A DNA stretch of 53,945 nucleotides from a bacterium (GTDB lineage Bacteria > Cyanobacteriota > Sericytochromatia > S15B-MN24 > VGJW01), in contig JAJXWQ010000015.1 in assembly GCA_021781555.1 (NCBI GenBank), positions 1-53,945 on the forward strand, read 5' to 3'. Below, piece after piece: positions 34,502-42,721 of this stretch (within the stretch, counting starts at the first letter, position 1; each line of letters begins with the position of its first letter). The notes under the pieces are model-generated. The model was not told where the DNA came from, did not search any database, and saw only the letters and a list, made by a program, of their open reading frames with translations. Made by a program: the position numbers and the translations under genes.

Positions 34502-35491
34502 CTAGCTGGAGACGTTACCTGTGATCGTGGTGCCAGAGCCGGCGAACGGCAGGCTCCCGGTGGCGTTCGTCGTTCCGTTGACGGATGGGATGATCGTGAG
34601 CTCGGCGCTCGCCGTGCCGCCGGGCGAGACGAGCCAGAGCGTGCCGGAGGATGCCGAAGAGGGCAACGTCGTGATCAGGTGGGACGTGTCGCCGCCAGTC
34701 AGCGTCAGGGCCGCTCCGTTGAGCGTCAGGGAGTTGTTTGAAAGCGTCGCGTCGAAGTTGCGACCGTAGACCGTGATCGTCGCGCCCGGCCAGGCCGGAT
34801 CGGGCGAGACGAGCTCGATCGATGGCGAGGTGGCGGTCACGGCCAACATACTGGAGTATGTGGTGCCGTCGAAGGTGAGGTAGTGCAGCGGATCCCCATC
34901 GTTTCCGAGGATCTGGCTGACCAGGCCATAGACCGTGGAGTACTCGGAGCCGCTGATCCCCGTGCCGGTGGAGTCAAACGTGTCGGGCGGGCCGAGAGTC
35001 AGCGTGTTCATCAAGAGAGTGGCATCGACGGGAGTGTACGATTGGCGCAGGGCCACGATCGCCGACAGAGCCGTCGTGCCGAGCGAGAGCGAGTCGCTGC
35101 CGGACGCGACCGAAAGCCAGGCACTGCCGGTCCACTCGACCAGCGTGCGCAGGCGTGCCGCGTCGTTGCCGGCGATGTTGTTGTCGAGGCCCTTGACCGC
35201 CTCGAGATAGTAGACCTGCACGTTGGGCGCGAAGCCCGGCTGGAGCGAGAACGATCCGCTGGTGTCGGTCAGGGTCGTGGACACCGTCTCGGACTGATTC
35301 GGATCGATGAGCGAGATCGTCGCGGCCGTGGAGACGTCGGAACCTGCAGCCTGTACTTGTCGGCTCGCGGGAAAGACCGCCCGTCCGACGATGGGTGGCA
35401 CCGTCAGCCCGGTGGCCGTCCGGATCCCGAAAAGATGGCAACCGGATAGCAGCACCGCCGCAGCGACTGCCAGCTTGAGCGACCACCCCAT
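34502..35491 (-). CDS. First lipoprotein of the island, shared module plus IPT/TIG
   Basis: A 329-residue lipoprotein starting at ATG 35491: MGWSLKLAVAAAVLLSGCHL with lipobox Cys18. The open frame continues upstream to 35635, but that part lacks signal-peptide character, so the shorter form is chosen. About 50-160 is the shared module (TAATISLIDPNQSETVSTTL, TDTSGSFSLQPG, YYLEAVKGLDNNIAGNDAAR, LRTLVEWTGSAWLSV), closest to the one in the 319-residue lipoprotein. About 225-310 is an IPT/TIG domain (IELVSPDPAWPGATITVYGR). It is first in the five-gene operon. The near-identical AVKGL-DN core among operon members points to duplication in place. Confidence 0.8.
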   Translation of the reverse strand: MGWSLKLAVAAAVLLSGCHLFGIRTATGLTVPPIVGRAVFPASRQVQAAGSDVSTAATISLIDPNQSETVSTTLTDTSGSFSLQPGFAPNVQVYYLEAVKGLDNNIAGNDAARLRTLVEWTGSAWLSVASGSDSLSLGTTALSAIVALRQSYTPVDATLLMNTLTLGPPDTFDSTGTGISGSEYSTVYGLVSQILGNDGDPLHYLTFDGTTYSSMLAVTATSPSIELVSPDPAWPGATITVYGRNFDATLSNNSLTLNGAALTLTGGDTSHLITTLPSSASSGTLWLVSPGGTASAELTIIPSVNGTTNATGSLPFAGSGTTITGNVSS

Positions 35492-35931
35492 GGACAACCC
35501 GAGCTTCCCCCGTTGGCTTGCTCCGTCCCTAGAGACGAAGCGTAGAGCCTCGCCTTGCCTCGACTCGATGCGAACAGGCTTCGGGACCCCTGATGCATAC
35601 CTGCCGACGTTCCTCGGCCCTAGAAAAGACTCCACGTTGAGAGACGTTAGCGAGGGCTATGTTCAGTGGAGTTTCAATATGGCCGGGCCCAGGCTGAAAC
35701 TGTCCTGTCAACGTGCATCCACCTCGGCGTCCGTGGATGACGCCAGATGGGAAAAACTGGCATGCTCGCCGGAATTCTCAGTGCAGGCCGAGTTTGGCAC
35801 GATCGACCACTCGGACGAGGCCAAGACTCGTTTAACCCGGATATTGCACGGCCTTGTTGGAAGGTCCAGTCCAACGGTGCGGTATTCCTGCGACAGAACC
35901 ACACCACCGATGACCCGGCCATCGTATGTAA
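35492..35931. other. Intergenic region upstream of lipoprotein operon
   Basis: These 440 bases separate the lipoprotein operon from an IS1380 remnant. Open frames exist on both strands (for example 35708-36028 on the minus strand, with WFDLTYDGRVIGGVVLS), but none has a Shine-Dalgarno and a recognisable fold. A TTGACA (minus strand, about 35709-35714) has no partner at normal spacing. The operon promoter should lie here. Confidence 0.35.
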
Positions 35932-36168
35932 GATCGAACCACTTCGTTTGCCATCCCCGTCCCTTTCCGCAAGAAGGTGTTAGCCGCGTTCGATGTGGCG
36001 GGTCTGACCAGCGACGGGGGCGTGCCACTCGTGCGCTCCGTGGATGACCGTCTCGGTCTTACGGCAAGCCTGGTGGAATTGCTCGTCGACTCCCTCGATC
36101 CGCGCTACGTGGCGTACTCGGCGCTCGATCTGCTTCGCCAGCGGGTCTACAGCATCATCGCTCGCTAA
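35932..36168 (+). pseudogene. IS1380-family transposase N-terminal fragment
   Basis: The plus strand reads RTTSFAIPVPFRKKVLAAFD, then VAGLTSDGGVPLVRSVDDRL, GLTASLVELLVDSLDPRYVA and YSALDLLRQRVYSIIAR before TAA. This is the conserved N-terminus of IS1380 transposases (AFD...SDGG..LLR..D..LGL ... LLRQRV.QIA). Only about 78 of the usual 430-460 residues remain, with no DDE catalytic core. It marks the left-over edge of an insertion next to the lipoprotein island. Confidence 0.8.
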
Positions 36169-36435
36169 GGCCTCGCCAGCCGCCGCAACCGCGGAAGGCA
36201 GTCGCTCACAAAGTCCGCCAGGTTGCCCGCCACCGTGCCAGTCCAGCGCGGCCTGCCCCCCGCTCGCGGACCGCCGCTCTCGACCACCCGCCGATCCTTC
36301 GCGCAGCAAAGGCATCCAGAAAGGCGGGCGCCGATCACGAAACGAAGGCCCTGCCTACCCAGCAACAGCCAAGCAAGGGCCCCACGAAGGGCCGGATGAA
36401 ACATCCTGGTTAAGTTTCAACCTCCAAGAGGCAGC

Positions 36436-39400
36436 TTGAAATTCTACGGCAGAGGGCCCAGGGGCTTGACGACGGTTGCTGACTCGCATTTTCATGGACG
36501 CGTGGGGCTGGCAATCCTCCCGTCTCCGGCGGCACCCGGTCGCCGATCGGTCGAGCGCTTGGAGCTGTGGCTATGCGAGCCGCGGCCCCGCGTCTGGATC
36601 TTGAGGGGCGCGCCTGGCAGCGGCAAGACGGCTGCCGCTCGGCAGATGATCGAGGCCCTCGGGCTCGAAAGCTTGTGGCTTGGCCCGGGGCCGGATCTTG
36701 CCGGCATGGCGGTGGAGCTGGGTCTTCCGCCTGGAGTCGGGCCCGAAAAGCTGGCGGAGGCCTTGCTCGAGCAGCTGGAGCGGCGTTACCCGGGGAGCGC
36801 CGCCCTCGTGGTCGATCAGGCTGACCGGGCAATGGCCGATCCGGCAACCGGCGCATTCCTCGCCCGCTTGCTTTCGGTCGAGGTTTGCGGTGTCCGGATC
36901 TTCCTCACGACGTGCGCGACGCTCCTGGTGGTTCCCGTCCGGCAGATCGCCCTCGGAGCGATCCGGGAGCTGGGGCCGACGGAGCTTTGGCTGACCCCCG
37001 GCGAGGTGACGGAACGGCTACGCAAAGTGAAGGTGGATCCGGAGATCGTCCGAAAGGTCGCCGGCTGGCCTCTTGGTCTGGCGGCGGTGACTGCCCTCTG
37101 GGCACGCCCCGAGCTCGCCAGCCGGTTGCGTGACCTGGCTTCGGACGAACTCGTCGCGCCTTTGCCCATCGATTTACGTCAGCGGGCCGTCGATCTCTCG
37201 GTCTGGCCGGCGGTCTGGCCCGAGGGGCTGGCAGAGATCGATGGAGCCACAGGGGCATCAAGCTCGGGAGGCTGGTTTGCCGACATCGAGGCCCTACGGA
37301 CCTGGGGATTGCTGCAGGGAAGCGGACCGGAGGTCTTCGAATGGCATCCGCTCGGCCGGGAGGTGCTCCTCGAAGAGTGGAAGGCCGCGCATCCGCCGGA
37401 GGATCGCGATCGGATTGATCGCATTGCCGCCTGGCTCGCATGCAGGGATCTGCCGGCAGCCGTCGATCTCCTCGTGCACGAGCGCCCGCTCGATCGTCCC
37501 GTCTCTCTGTTCCACCGAGGCCAGCGCCTCCTGCGCCTGCGGGGGGGCTTCAAGGAGATCGAAAGGGCACTCGAGCGCTTCCCGGCCGGGACCGCTGCCC
37601 GGATTCCCGAGCTCTTGCTGGCCGAGGCGGCCGTCCTCGCCGCCAAGGGATTCTCCGTCGAAGCAGACGAGCGGATTCAGCGAGCGCACGAGCGTGCTTC
37701 CGAGGCGGGCGCAAGCGACCTGGTCTTCGCCGCGCTGGTCGAGCGCTACTTCCTGATGGGCTCTGCGGACGATTTTGAGGCCTGCGATGCTCTCATGGGA
37801 CCGATCATGGCCCTCGAGCCTTTTGCCGACCGGTACGACCGCGTGTGCTTCTACGTCAACCGCGGGAGCCTGGCTCTCAAGTCCGGAGCAGACGCTGAAG
37901 CCCAGCGCTGGCTCAGGCGGGCCCTGGCGTTTCCCCATATGGGGGAGGAGGCGAACGCGCTCTTGCTGGAAGAGGCCCAGCTGCGTCTGGCAGGCCTGGA
38001 GCTGGGGCGGGGCCGCCTCGAGGAGTCCAGGGCGCATCTGGCCGGCGCGGAGCGCCTGCAACGCGAGTTCCCGGACAATGACAACCTCGCACGGCGCATC
38101 AGGGCCTTCCGACTCAACCTTGCGATCTTCAGCGGCGATTTTTCGATCGCCGATGCGGAGGCCCGGCGGTTTGCCGTGCATGATGTCGAGAACGATGCCA
38201 CCCCGGTTCTGGTCGATGAGCTGGGAGCCTTGGGCCTTTATCACCTGGTGAGCGGCGACCTCGATGCGTCCGAGGCTTGGTACCGCAAGATGAGCGACGT
38301 CCTGGTCTGCATCGGGGGCCAGGAGACCGCGAGCTACGGCATCTTGCTCAGCCAGCTCGCTGCGATCTCCCGGCGGCGCGGGGAGCTCGCAGCCGCGGAT
38401 CGCTTGCACGCGGAGGCGGCGCGGCGGATCGACGCGCGTCGGCCGGAACACGCCAGGGTCTTGTTGGACTGGGGGGGGACGGATTTCGTCGCGGGCAACC
38501 TGGAAGAGTGCCGCGACAAGCTCCATTGCGCCATCGGTATCTTGCGGCGATGCGAGCGCCCGTACTGGCTGGCGATGGCCCTGCTGGCCCTGGGGGTGGT
38601 CACCGATCGGCTTGGCGACGGGGATCCGGACGGCAGGGCGCCTGAATCAGCCACCCGAGCGGGGACTCAAGCGGCGCTGGCCGAAGCCGTCGCCATCGTG
38701 GAGTTGAGGCCATACTACTTCCTGCCACTGCGGCAGCCCGAGATCGCCTCGGCGCTCTGGGAGCTCCTGGGGCGGTACGGCTACGGCGATCTCCTGGCTC
38801 GGATCGAGTCGCGCTTCCCCCAGAAGGTACGCTCCATGCGGCTGGCCGATCGCGAATCTCCTGCTCGGGCCCAGGCTGCCCGTGCCGTCGTGTTCAACGC
38901 CGCCCCGAGCCATCTTCCGCCACCCTTCGTTGAAATCCGCTGCCTGGGCCAGCTCACGGTGCGCGTGGGAATGCGCGTCGCCCCCTGGCCGCGCAAGAAG
39001 GCCAAGGCGTTGGCCGGTGTGCTCATCCTTGGCGCCGAGCCGTTCAGCCACGAAGCTTTGGTCGACCGGTTGTGCCCGGACACTGAACCTCGGCTGGCCA
39101 GGCGGCAGGTTGCCAACTGGCTGTTCGCCCTGCGCAGGGTACTCGAACCTGATCTCGAGCCGTGGCAGGCCTCTAGATTCCTCAAGGTCCAGGACGGCCG
39201 CTACTGGCTCGACCGGGGCGAGCTTTGGATCGACACCGACGAGTTCGAGAACGCCCACGCGGAGGGCTTGCGCGCACTGGCCCAGGGGGACGAGCGTCGT
39301 GCCGCGAGCTGTTACGAGCGGGCCGTCGCACTGTATCGCGGGGATCTCCTGTCAGAGCCCGCGACGCTCGAGTGGTTCGACCTGGAGAGGGAGCGCAGCC

Positions 39401-39675
39401 GGATGCTAATGATCGAGATGCTGGGCCGTCTGGCGCGATTCGAACTCGGCGGCGATCGCCTGGACCTGGTCCGTACATACGCCGATCGGATCCTCGACAT
39501 GGAACCAGCCCACGAGGAGGGCCACCGGATCCTGATGCGGCTGCTGGCCAAGCTCGGCGAGCCGCACCTGGTCCGGCGCCAGTTCGAGCTCTGCCGCCAG
39601 CTTGTCCGCCAGGAACTCGACAGCGAGGTCTCTGCCGAAACCGAGCGCCTGGTTGCCGAACTAGGGGCCCGGTAA
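36436..39675 (+). CDS. MalT/SARP-like regulator: STAND ATPase, TPR region and C-terminal wHTH-BTAD
   Basis: A 1079-residue regulator. Walker A is GAPGSGKT at 58-65 and a Walker B-like AALVVDQAD at about 121-129; about 40-330 resembles the STAND ATPase of MalT-type activators, with the typical GWPLGLAAV segment. About 340-800 is a long helical-repeat region of TPR type (AEAQRWLRRALAFPHMGEEA, LEESRAHLAGAERLQREFPD). The C-terminal about 150 residues start with a winged helix (PPFVEIRCLGQLTVRVGMRV, PWPRKKAKALAGVLIL, LARRQVANWLFALRRVLEPD) followed by the BTAD helices (ARFELGGDRLDLVRTYADRI). Such proteins bind an inducer with ATP and activate transcription. The start is TTG 36436 with AAGAGG upstream. 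Targets are unknown; the neighbouring VOR and lipoprotein genes are candidates by position only. Confidence 0.85.
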   Translation: MKFYGRGPRGLTTVADSHFHGRVGLAILPSPAAPGRRSVERLELWLCEPRPRVWILRGAPGSGKTAAARQMIEALGLESLWLGPGPDLAGMAVELGLPPGVGPEKLAEALLEQLERRYPGSAALVVDQADRAMADPATGAFLARLLSVEVCGVRIFLTTCATLLVVPVRQIALGAIRELGPTELWLTPGEVTERLRKVKVDPEIVRKVAGWPLGLAAVTALWARPELASRLRDLASDELVAPLPIDLRQRAVDLSVWPAVWPEGLAEIDGATGASSSGGWFADIEALRTWGLLQGSGPEVFEWHPLGREVLLEEWKAAHPPEDRDRIDRIAAWLACRDLPAAVDLLVHERPLDRPVSLFHRGQRLLRLRGGFKEIERALERFPAGTAARIPELLLAEAAVLAAKGFSVEADERIQRAHERASEAGASDLVFAALVERYFLMGSADDFEACDALMGPIMALEPFADRYDRVCFYVNRGSLALKSGADAEAQRWLRRALAFPHMGEEANALLLEEAQLRLAGLELGRGRLEESRAHLAGAERLQREFPDNDNLARRIRAFRLNLAIFSGDFSIADAEARRFAVHDVENDATPVLVDELGALGLYHLVSGDLDASEAWYRKMSDVLVCIGGQETASYGILLSQLAAISRRRGELAAADRLHAEAARRIDARRPEHARVLLDWGGTDFVAGNLEECRDKLHCAIGILRRCERPYWLAMALLALGVVTDRLGDGDPDGRAPESATRAGTQAALAEAVAIVELRPYYFLPLRQPEIASALWELLGRYGYGDLLARIESRFPQKVRSMRLADRESPARAQAARAVVFNAAPSHLPPPFVEIRCLGQLTVRVGMRVAPWPRKKAKALAGVLILGAEPFSHEALVDRLCPDTEPRLARRQVANWLFALRRVLEPDLEPWQASRFLKVQDGRYWLDRGELWIDTDEFENAHAEGLRALAQGDERRAASCYERAVALYRGDLLSEPATLEWFDLERERSRMLMIEMLGRLARFELGGDRLDLVRTYADRILDMEPAHEEGHRILMRLLAKLGEPHLVRRQFELCRQLVRQELDSEVSAETERLVAELGAR

Positions 39676-39788
39676 GGCTTCACCCGGCGGATCGCGAGCC
39701 TCCACATTCGTGGGCGTCTGGACGAGCCAGCGGGTCGGGAATTTTACCCTATGGCTCTTTTTGAGCGGACATGCGATCCTGAGGCCAT

Positions 39789-39845
39789 GCCGCTCGCGAG
39801 CGGCTTGGCTATGGCCAAGAGTGTCATTCCGGCAACGTTGCCGGA
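39789..39845. promoter_or_regulatory. Two perfect palindromes upstream of the VOR operon
   Basis: GCCGCTCGCGAGCGGC (39789-39804) and TCCGGCAACGTTGCCGGA (39828-39845) are perfect inverted repeats of 16 and 18 bp with 23 bp between them, ending 37 bp before the first VOR gene. No ORF covers them. They look like operator sites or a paired hairpin in the leader. Confidence 0.5.
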
Positions 39846-39882
39846 GCTGGCTTGATACGTTGTCGAAACGCGAAAGACTGTC

Positions 39883-40092
39883 ATGCCCTCGATCACCGTA
39901 TTGAAGGATTCCTGCAAGGGTTGTTACCTTTGCGTTCCCGCTTGTAAGCCCAACGTGCTCTTCGAGCAGGCGCGGGAGATCAACAAGCAGGGCTACTTCC
40001 CGGTGGAGTATCGGGACCCGGATCACAGGTGCACGGGCTGCAAGGCCTGCGCGCAGGTTTGCCCGGACGTCGCGATTCGCGTCTACCGTTAA
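39883..40092 (+). CDS. 2-oxoacid:ferredoxin oxidoreductase delta subunit (2x[4Fe-4S] ferredoxin)
   Basis: A 69-residue ferredoxin-like subunit with two complete CxxCxxCxxxC clusters: Cys11/14/17/21 and Cys50/53/56/60. Between them lies EQAREINKQGYFPVEYRDPD, the short loop typical of the KorD/VorD/PorD family. It carries electrons from the TPP centre to free ferredoxin. It is the first gene of a four-gene operon, 10 bp before the alpha-subunit gene. The Shine-Dalgarno is weak. Two perfect palindromes lie just upstream and may regulate the operon. Confidence 0.93.
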   Translation: MPSITVLKDSCKGCYLCVPACKPNVLFEQAREINKQGYFPVEYRDPDHRCTGCKACAQVCPDVAIRVYR

Positions 40093-40102
40093 GGAGGACC
40101 CC

Positions 40103-41245
40103 ATGGCCTTGGATGTCGCCGGCCAGAATGTGGCCCACGAGGCGCCGCACGCGGCGAGCCGGGAGTTGATGAAGGGCAACCACGCCCTTTGCGAGGCTGC
40201 GATCCGGGCGGGCTGCCGCTACTACTTCGGCTACCCGATCACCCCGCAGAACGAAGTGACCGAGCACATGGCCGAGCGCTTGCCCGAGGTCGCCGGCACG
40301 TTCTTGCAGGCCGAGAGCGAGGTCGCGGCGATCAACATGGTGTTCGGCGCGGCGGCTTGTGGCCAGCGCGTCATGACCTCCTCCTCCTCGCCGGGTATCT
40401 CGCTCAAGCAGGAGGGTATCTCCTACATCGCGACCGCCGAGCTGCCAGCTGTCATCGTCAACGTCATGCGGTGCGGTCCGGGGCTGGGCAATATCGCGCC
40501 GCATCAGGGCGACTACTTCCAGGCCACCAAGGGCGGCGGCCATGGTGATTATCGCCTCCTGGTGCTGGCTCCGGATTCCGTCCAGGAGCTTGCGGATCTG
40601 ACGTATCTCTCCTTCGATCTTGCCGAGCAGTACCGTATTCCGGCCATGATCCTGGCCGACGGCACGATCGGGCAGATGATGGAGGGCGTCGAGCTTGGCG
40701 GTCTTTTGCCCAAGACGGCCACGCCCCAGCCCTGGGCTTTGCGGATCCGGCAGCCGGGCGAGAAGAGCCGGTTCCTTACCACCATCCACCTGCAGCCCCC
40801 GGACATGGCCGTGCTCCATCAGCACCTCAAGGACAAGTACGAAGCCATCCGCCAGCACGAAATCCGCTACGAGAAGTTCATGGCCGACGATGCGGACCTC
40901 GTGGTGGTCGCCTACGGAACCTCCTCGCGGGTCTGCCGCTCTGCCATCCGGAACCTGCGGGCGCGGGGGGTGAAGGTCGGGATGCTGCGTCCGATCACGC
41001 TCTGGCCGTTCCCCTACGCGGCCCTGGCCGATCTGGCCAGAGGCTCGTCCAGGGCGTTCCTGGTCGCCGAGATGAGCTTCGGGCAGATGGTCGAGGACGT
41101 CGCCCTGGCGATCGCCCACGACAAACCACTTCATTTTGTCGGCAAGGACGGTGGCATGCTGTTCGAGACGGACGAGCTCGAGACCGCCATGCAGGCGGTG
41201 CTTGCGGATCCCGACGGCGCGCCGACGCGCTTCTCGCTGTTCTGA
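40103..41245 (+). CDS. vorB: 2-oxoacid:ferredoxin oxidoreductase alpha subunit, VorB-like
   Basis: A 380-residue alpha subunit. It contains the conserved ELMKGNHALCEAAIRAGCRY, YFGYPITPQNEVTEHMAERL, FLQAESEVAAINMVFGAAAC, MTSSSSPGISLKQEGISYIA and GPGLGNIAPHQGDYFQATKG. The order and wording, including GQMMEGVEL, are closest to what I know of VorB (branched-chain 2-oxoacid, 2-ketoisovalerate) rather than KorA, though the two are hard to separate by eye. The enzyme oxidatively decarboxylates a 2-oxoacid to acyl-CoA, reducing ferredoxin. A perfect Shine-Dalgarno AAGGAGG precedes ATG 40103. The beta subunit follows after 14 bp. Confidence 0.92.
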   Translation: MALDVAGQNVAHEAPHAASRELMKGNHALCEAAIRAGCRYYFGYPITPQNEVTEHMAERLPEVAGTFLQAESEVAAINMVFGAAACGQRVMTSSSSPGISLKQEGISYIATAELPAVIVNVMRCGPGLGNIAPHQGDYFQATKGGGHGDYRLLVLAPDSVQELADLTYLSFDLAEQYRIPAMILADGTIGQMMEGVELGGLLPKTATPQPWALRIRQPGEKSRFLTTIHLQPPDMAVLHQHLKDKYEAIRQHEIRYEKFMADDADLVVVAYGTSSRVCRSAIRNLRARGVKVGMLRPITLWPFPYAALADLARGSSRAFLVAEMSFGQMVEDVALAIAHDKPLHFVGKDGGMLFETDELETAMQAVLADPDGAPTRFSLF

Positions 41246-41259
41246 TAGGGAGGCTCTCC

Positions 41260-42075
41260 GTGACGGATGCAACGGCTGGTGTGGCAGCCAAGACGATACC
41301 GGCGACCGGCGCTGGCGAGGGCCAGACGCTGATCTTCGATCGTCCCAGGTCGCTTACCGACAAGGCCTTCACCTACTGCCCCGGCTGCGGCCACGGCGTG
41401 GCTCACCGGCTCCTGGCGGAGCTGATCGACGAGTTCGGTATCCAGGACCGGACGATCGGGATGGCGTCCGTGGGCTGCAGTGTCTTCAACTACGAGAACT
41501 TCGCCGTCGACATGCTGAGCTGCGCGCACGGCCGGGCGCCAGCCTCGGCGACGGGCGCCAAGCGGGTGTACCCCGATGCCTTCGTATTCACCTACCAGGG
41601 CGACGGTGACCTTGCCTCGATCGGTTCGGCCGAGATCCTGCATGCGGCCAACCGCGGCGAGCGCATCACGGTCATCTTCATCAACAACGCCATCTACGGC
41701 ATGACGGGGGGCCAGCTAGCCCCGACCACTCTGGTGGGAATGAAGGCGACGACGGCCCCTGGGGGGCGCAAGGCCGAGCTCACGGGCTATCCGATCCACA
41801 TCACCGAGCTACTGGCGCAGCTTCCCGGCGTGGCCTTCTCGGCTCGGGGTTCGTTGCACGATCTGGCCAACATCCACAAGACCCGGGGCTACATGAAGAA
41901 GGCCATGAAGGCTCAGCTCGAGGGGCACGGGTTCTCGATCGTCGAGATCTTGTCCAACTGCAACTCCAACTGGAAGATGACGCCGCAAGACTCCAACCAG
42001 TGGATCGGCGCCGAGATGGTCAAGGAGTTTCCCCTGGGCGTCTTCAAGGATGTCTTTGCAGGGGCCAAGGCGTAA
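41260..42075 (+). CDS. vorA: 2-oxoacid:ferredoxin oxidoreductase beta subunit (TPP-binding)
   Basis: A 271-residue beta subunit. FTYCPGCGHGVAHRLLAELI supplies cluster-ligand cysteines, YQGDGDLASIGSAEILHAAN with the GDGD start is the TPP/Mg site, and FINNAIYGMTGGQLAPTTL is the conserved INN-YGMTGGQ motif. Later, SILSNCNSNWKM-like text gives a further Cys. It begins at GTG 41260 behind GGGAGG, 14 bp after the alpha gene. All core residues look intact. With the alpha, gamma and delta subunits in one operon it should form a heterotetramer of the (alpha-beta-gamma-delta)2 type. Confidence 0.93.
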   Translation: MTDATAGVAAKTIPATGAGEGQTLIFDRPRSLTDKAFTYCPGCGHGVAHRLLAELIDEFGIQDRTIGMASVGCSVFNYENFAVDMLSCAHGRAPASATGAKRVYPDAFVFTYQGDGDLASIGSAEILHAANRGERITVIFINNAIYGMTGGQLAPTTLVGMKATTAPGGRKAELTGYPIHITELLAQLPGVAFSARGSLHDLANIHKTRGYMKKAMKAQLEGHGFSIVEILSNCNSNWKMTPQDSNQWIGAEMVKEFPLGVFKDVFAGAKA

Positions 42076-42118
42076 CGACGCACCGTCGGGATCGGAACTG
42101 GCAGACCAGGAGATCGAA

Positions 42119-42676
42119 ATGCTAGAAGAGATCGTCATCGCGGGATTCGGCGGCCAGGGCATCCTGTCGGCTGGAGTCATCGTGGCTCATGCGTCCATGG
42201 ACGAGGGCCTCAATGCCGCCTGGATCCCTTCCTACGGCCCCGAGATGCGCGGCGGAACGGCCAACTGTACCGTCATCGCCTCGGACGAGCAGATCGGCAG
42301 TCCGGTCACGAGCCATCCCACGGGCGTGATCGTCATGAACGCGCCGTCCTTCGAGCGCTTCGAGCCCCTGGTCCGCCCCGGCGGTGTGCTGGTCGTCAAC
42401 AGCTCGCTCATCGAGTTGAAGAGCCGGCGTACGGATATCCGCGTGATTCCCATCCCGACGAACGAGATCGCGGCCGCTCTGGGCTCGGCGCTGGTTGGTT
42501 CCATCGTCGCGGTCGGGGCCTTGCTGGGCGCCAGGCCCTTTGTCCAGCGGACGAGCGTGGAGACCGCCTTTGCTTCGGTGCTGCCGGCCCACCGCCAGCA
42601 CCTTGTCCCCCTCAACATGAAGGCGCTCGAGCGCGGTATGGAGGCCGCCGGCGCCACGGCCGGCGTCACCGTTTAG
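42119..42676 (+). CDS. vorC: 2-oxoacid:ferredoxin oxidoreductase gamma subunit
   Basis: A 185-residue gamma subunit starting MLEEIVIAGFGGQGILSAGV behind AGGAG; a longer frame back to 42050 would overlap the beta gene and is less likely. GFGGQGI, SYGPEMRGGTANCTVIASDE and the AVGALLGARPF segment are family hallmarks (acyl-CoA binding domain). It completes the four-subunit set encoded in the order delta-alpha-beta-gamma. A CoA-transferase subunit A gene follows after 45 bp, so acyl-CoA made here may be handled by it. Confidence 0.92.
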   Translation: MLEEIVIAGFGGQGILSAGVIVAHASMDEGLNAAWIPSYGPEMRGGTANCTVIASDEQIGSPVTSHPTGVIVMNAPSFERFEPLVRPGGVLVVNSSLIELKSRRTDIRVIPIPTNEIAAALGSALVGSIVAVGALLGARPFVQRTSVETAFASVLPAHRQHLVPLNMKALERGMEAAGATAGVTV

Positions 42677-42721
42677 CTTCGGGAACGCCCTTCGGCTAGC
42701 CCTGCTCGGGCCAGGAGAGCC

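Noticed and set aside
35708-36028. 106-residue minus-strand ORF (WFDLTYDGRVIGGVVLS)
   Set aside because: It overlaps the IS1380 fragment antisense, has no Shine-Dalgarno and ends in low-quality sequence; not convincing as a gene.
36169-36435. Possible coding tail GTVAGNLADFVSDCLPRLRR on the minus strand
   Set aside because: No start and no recognisable family; could be an IS remnant but there was nothing to anchor it.
39883-42676. Assignment as 2-oxoglutarate or pyruvate ferredoxin oxidoreductase
   Set aside because: Gene order and alpha-subunit wording (GQMMEGVEL, MKGNHALCEAAIRAG) fit the VorB type better, and pyruvate enzymes are usually one fused chain. A KOR identity is not fully excluded.
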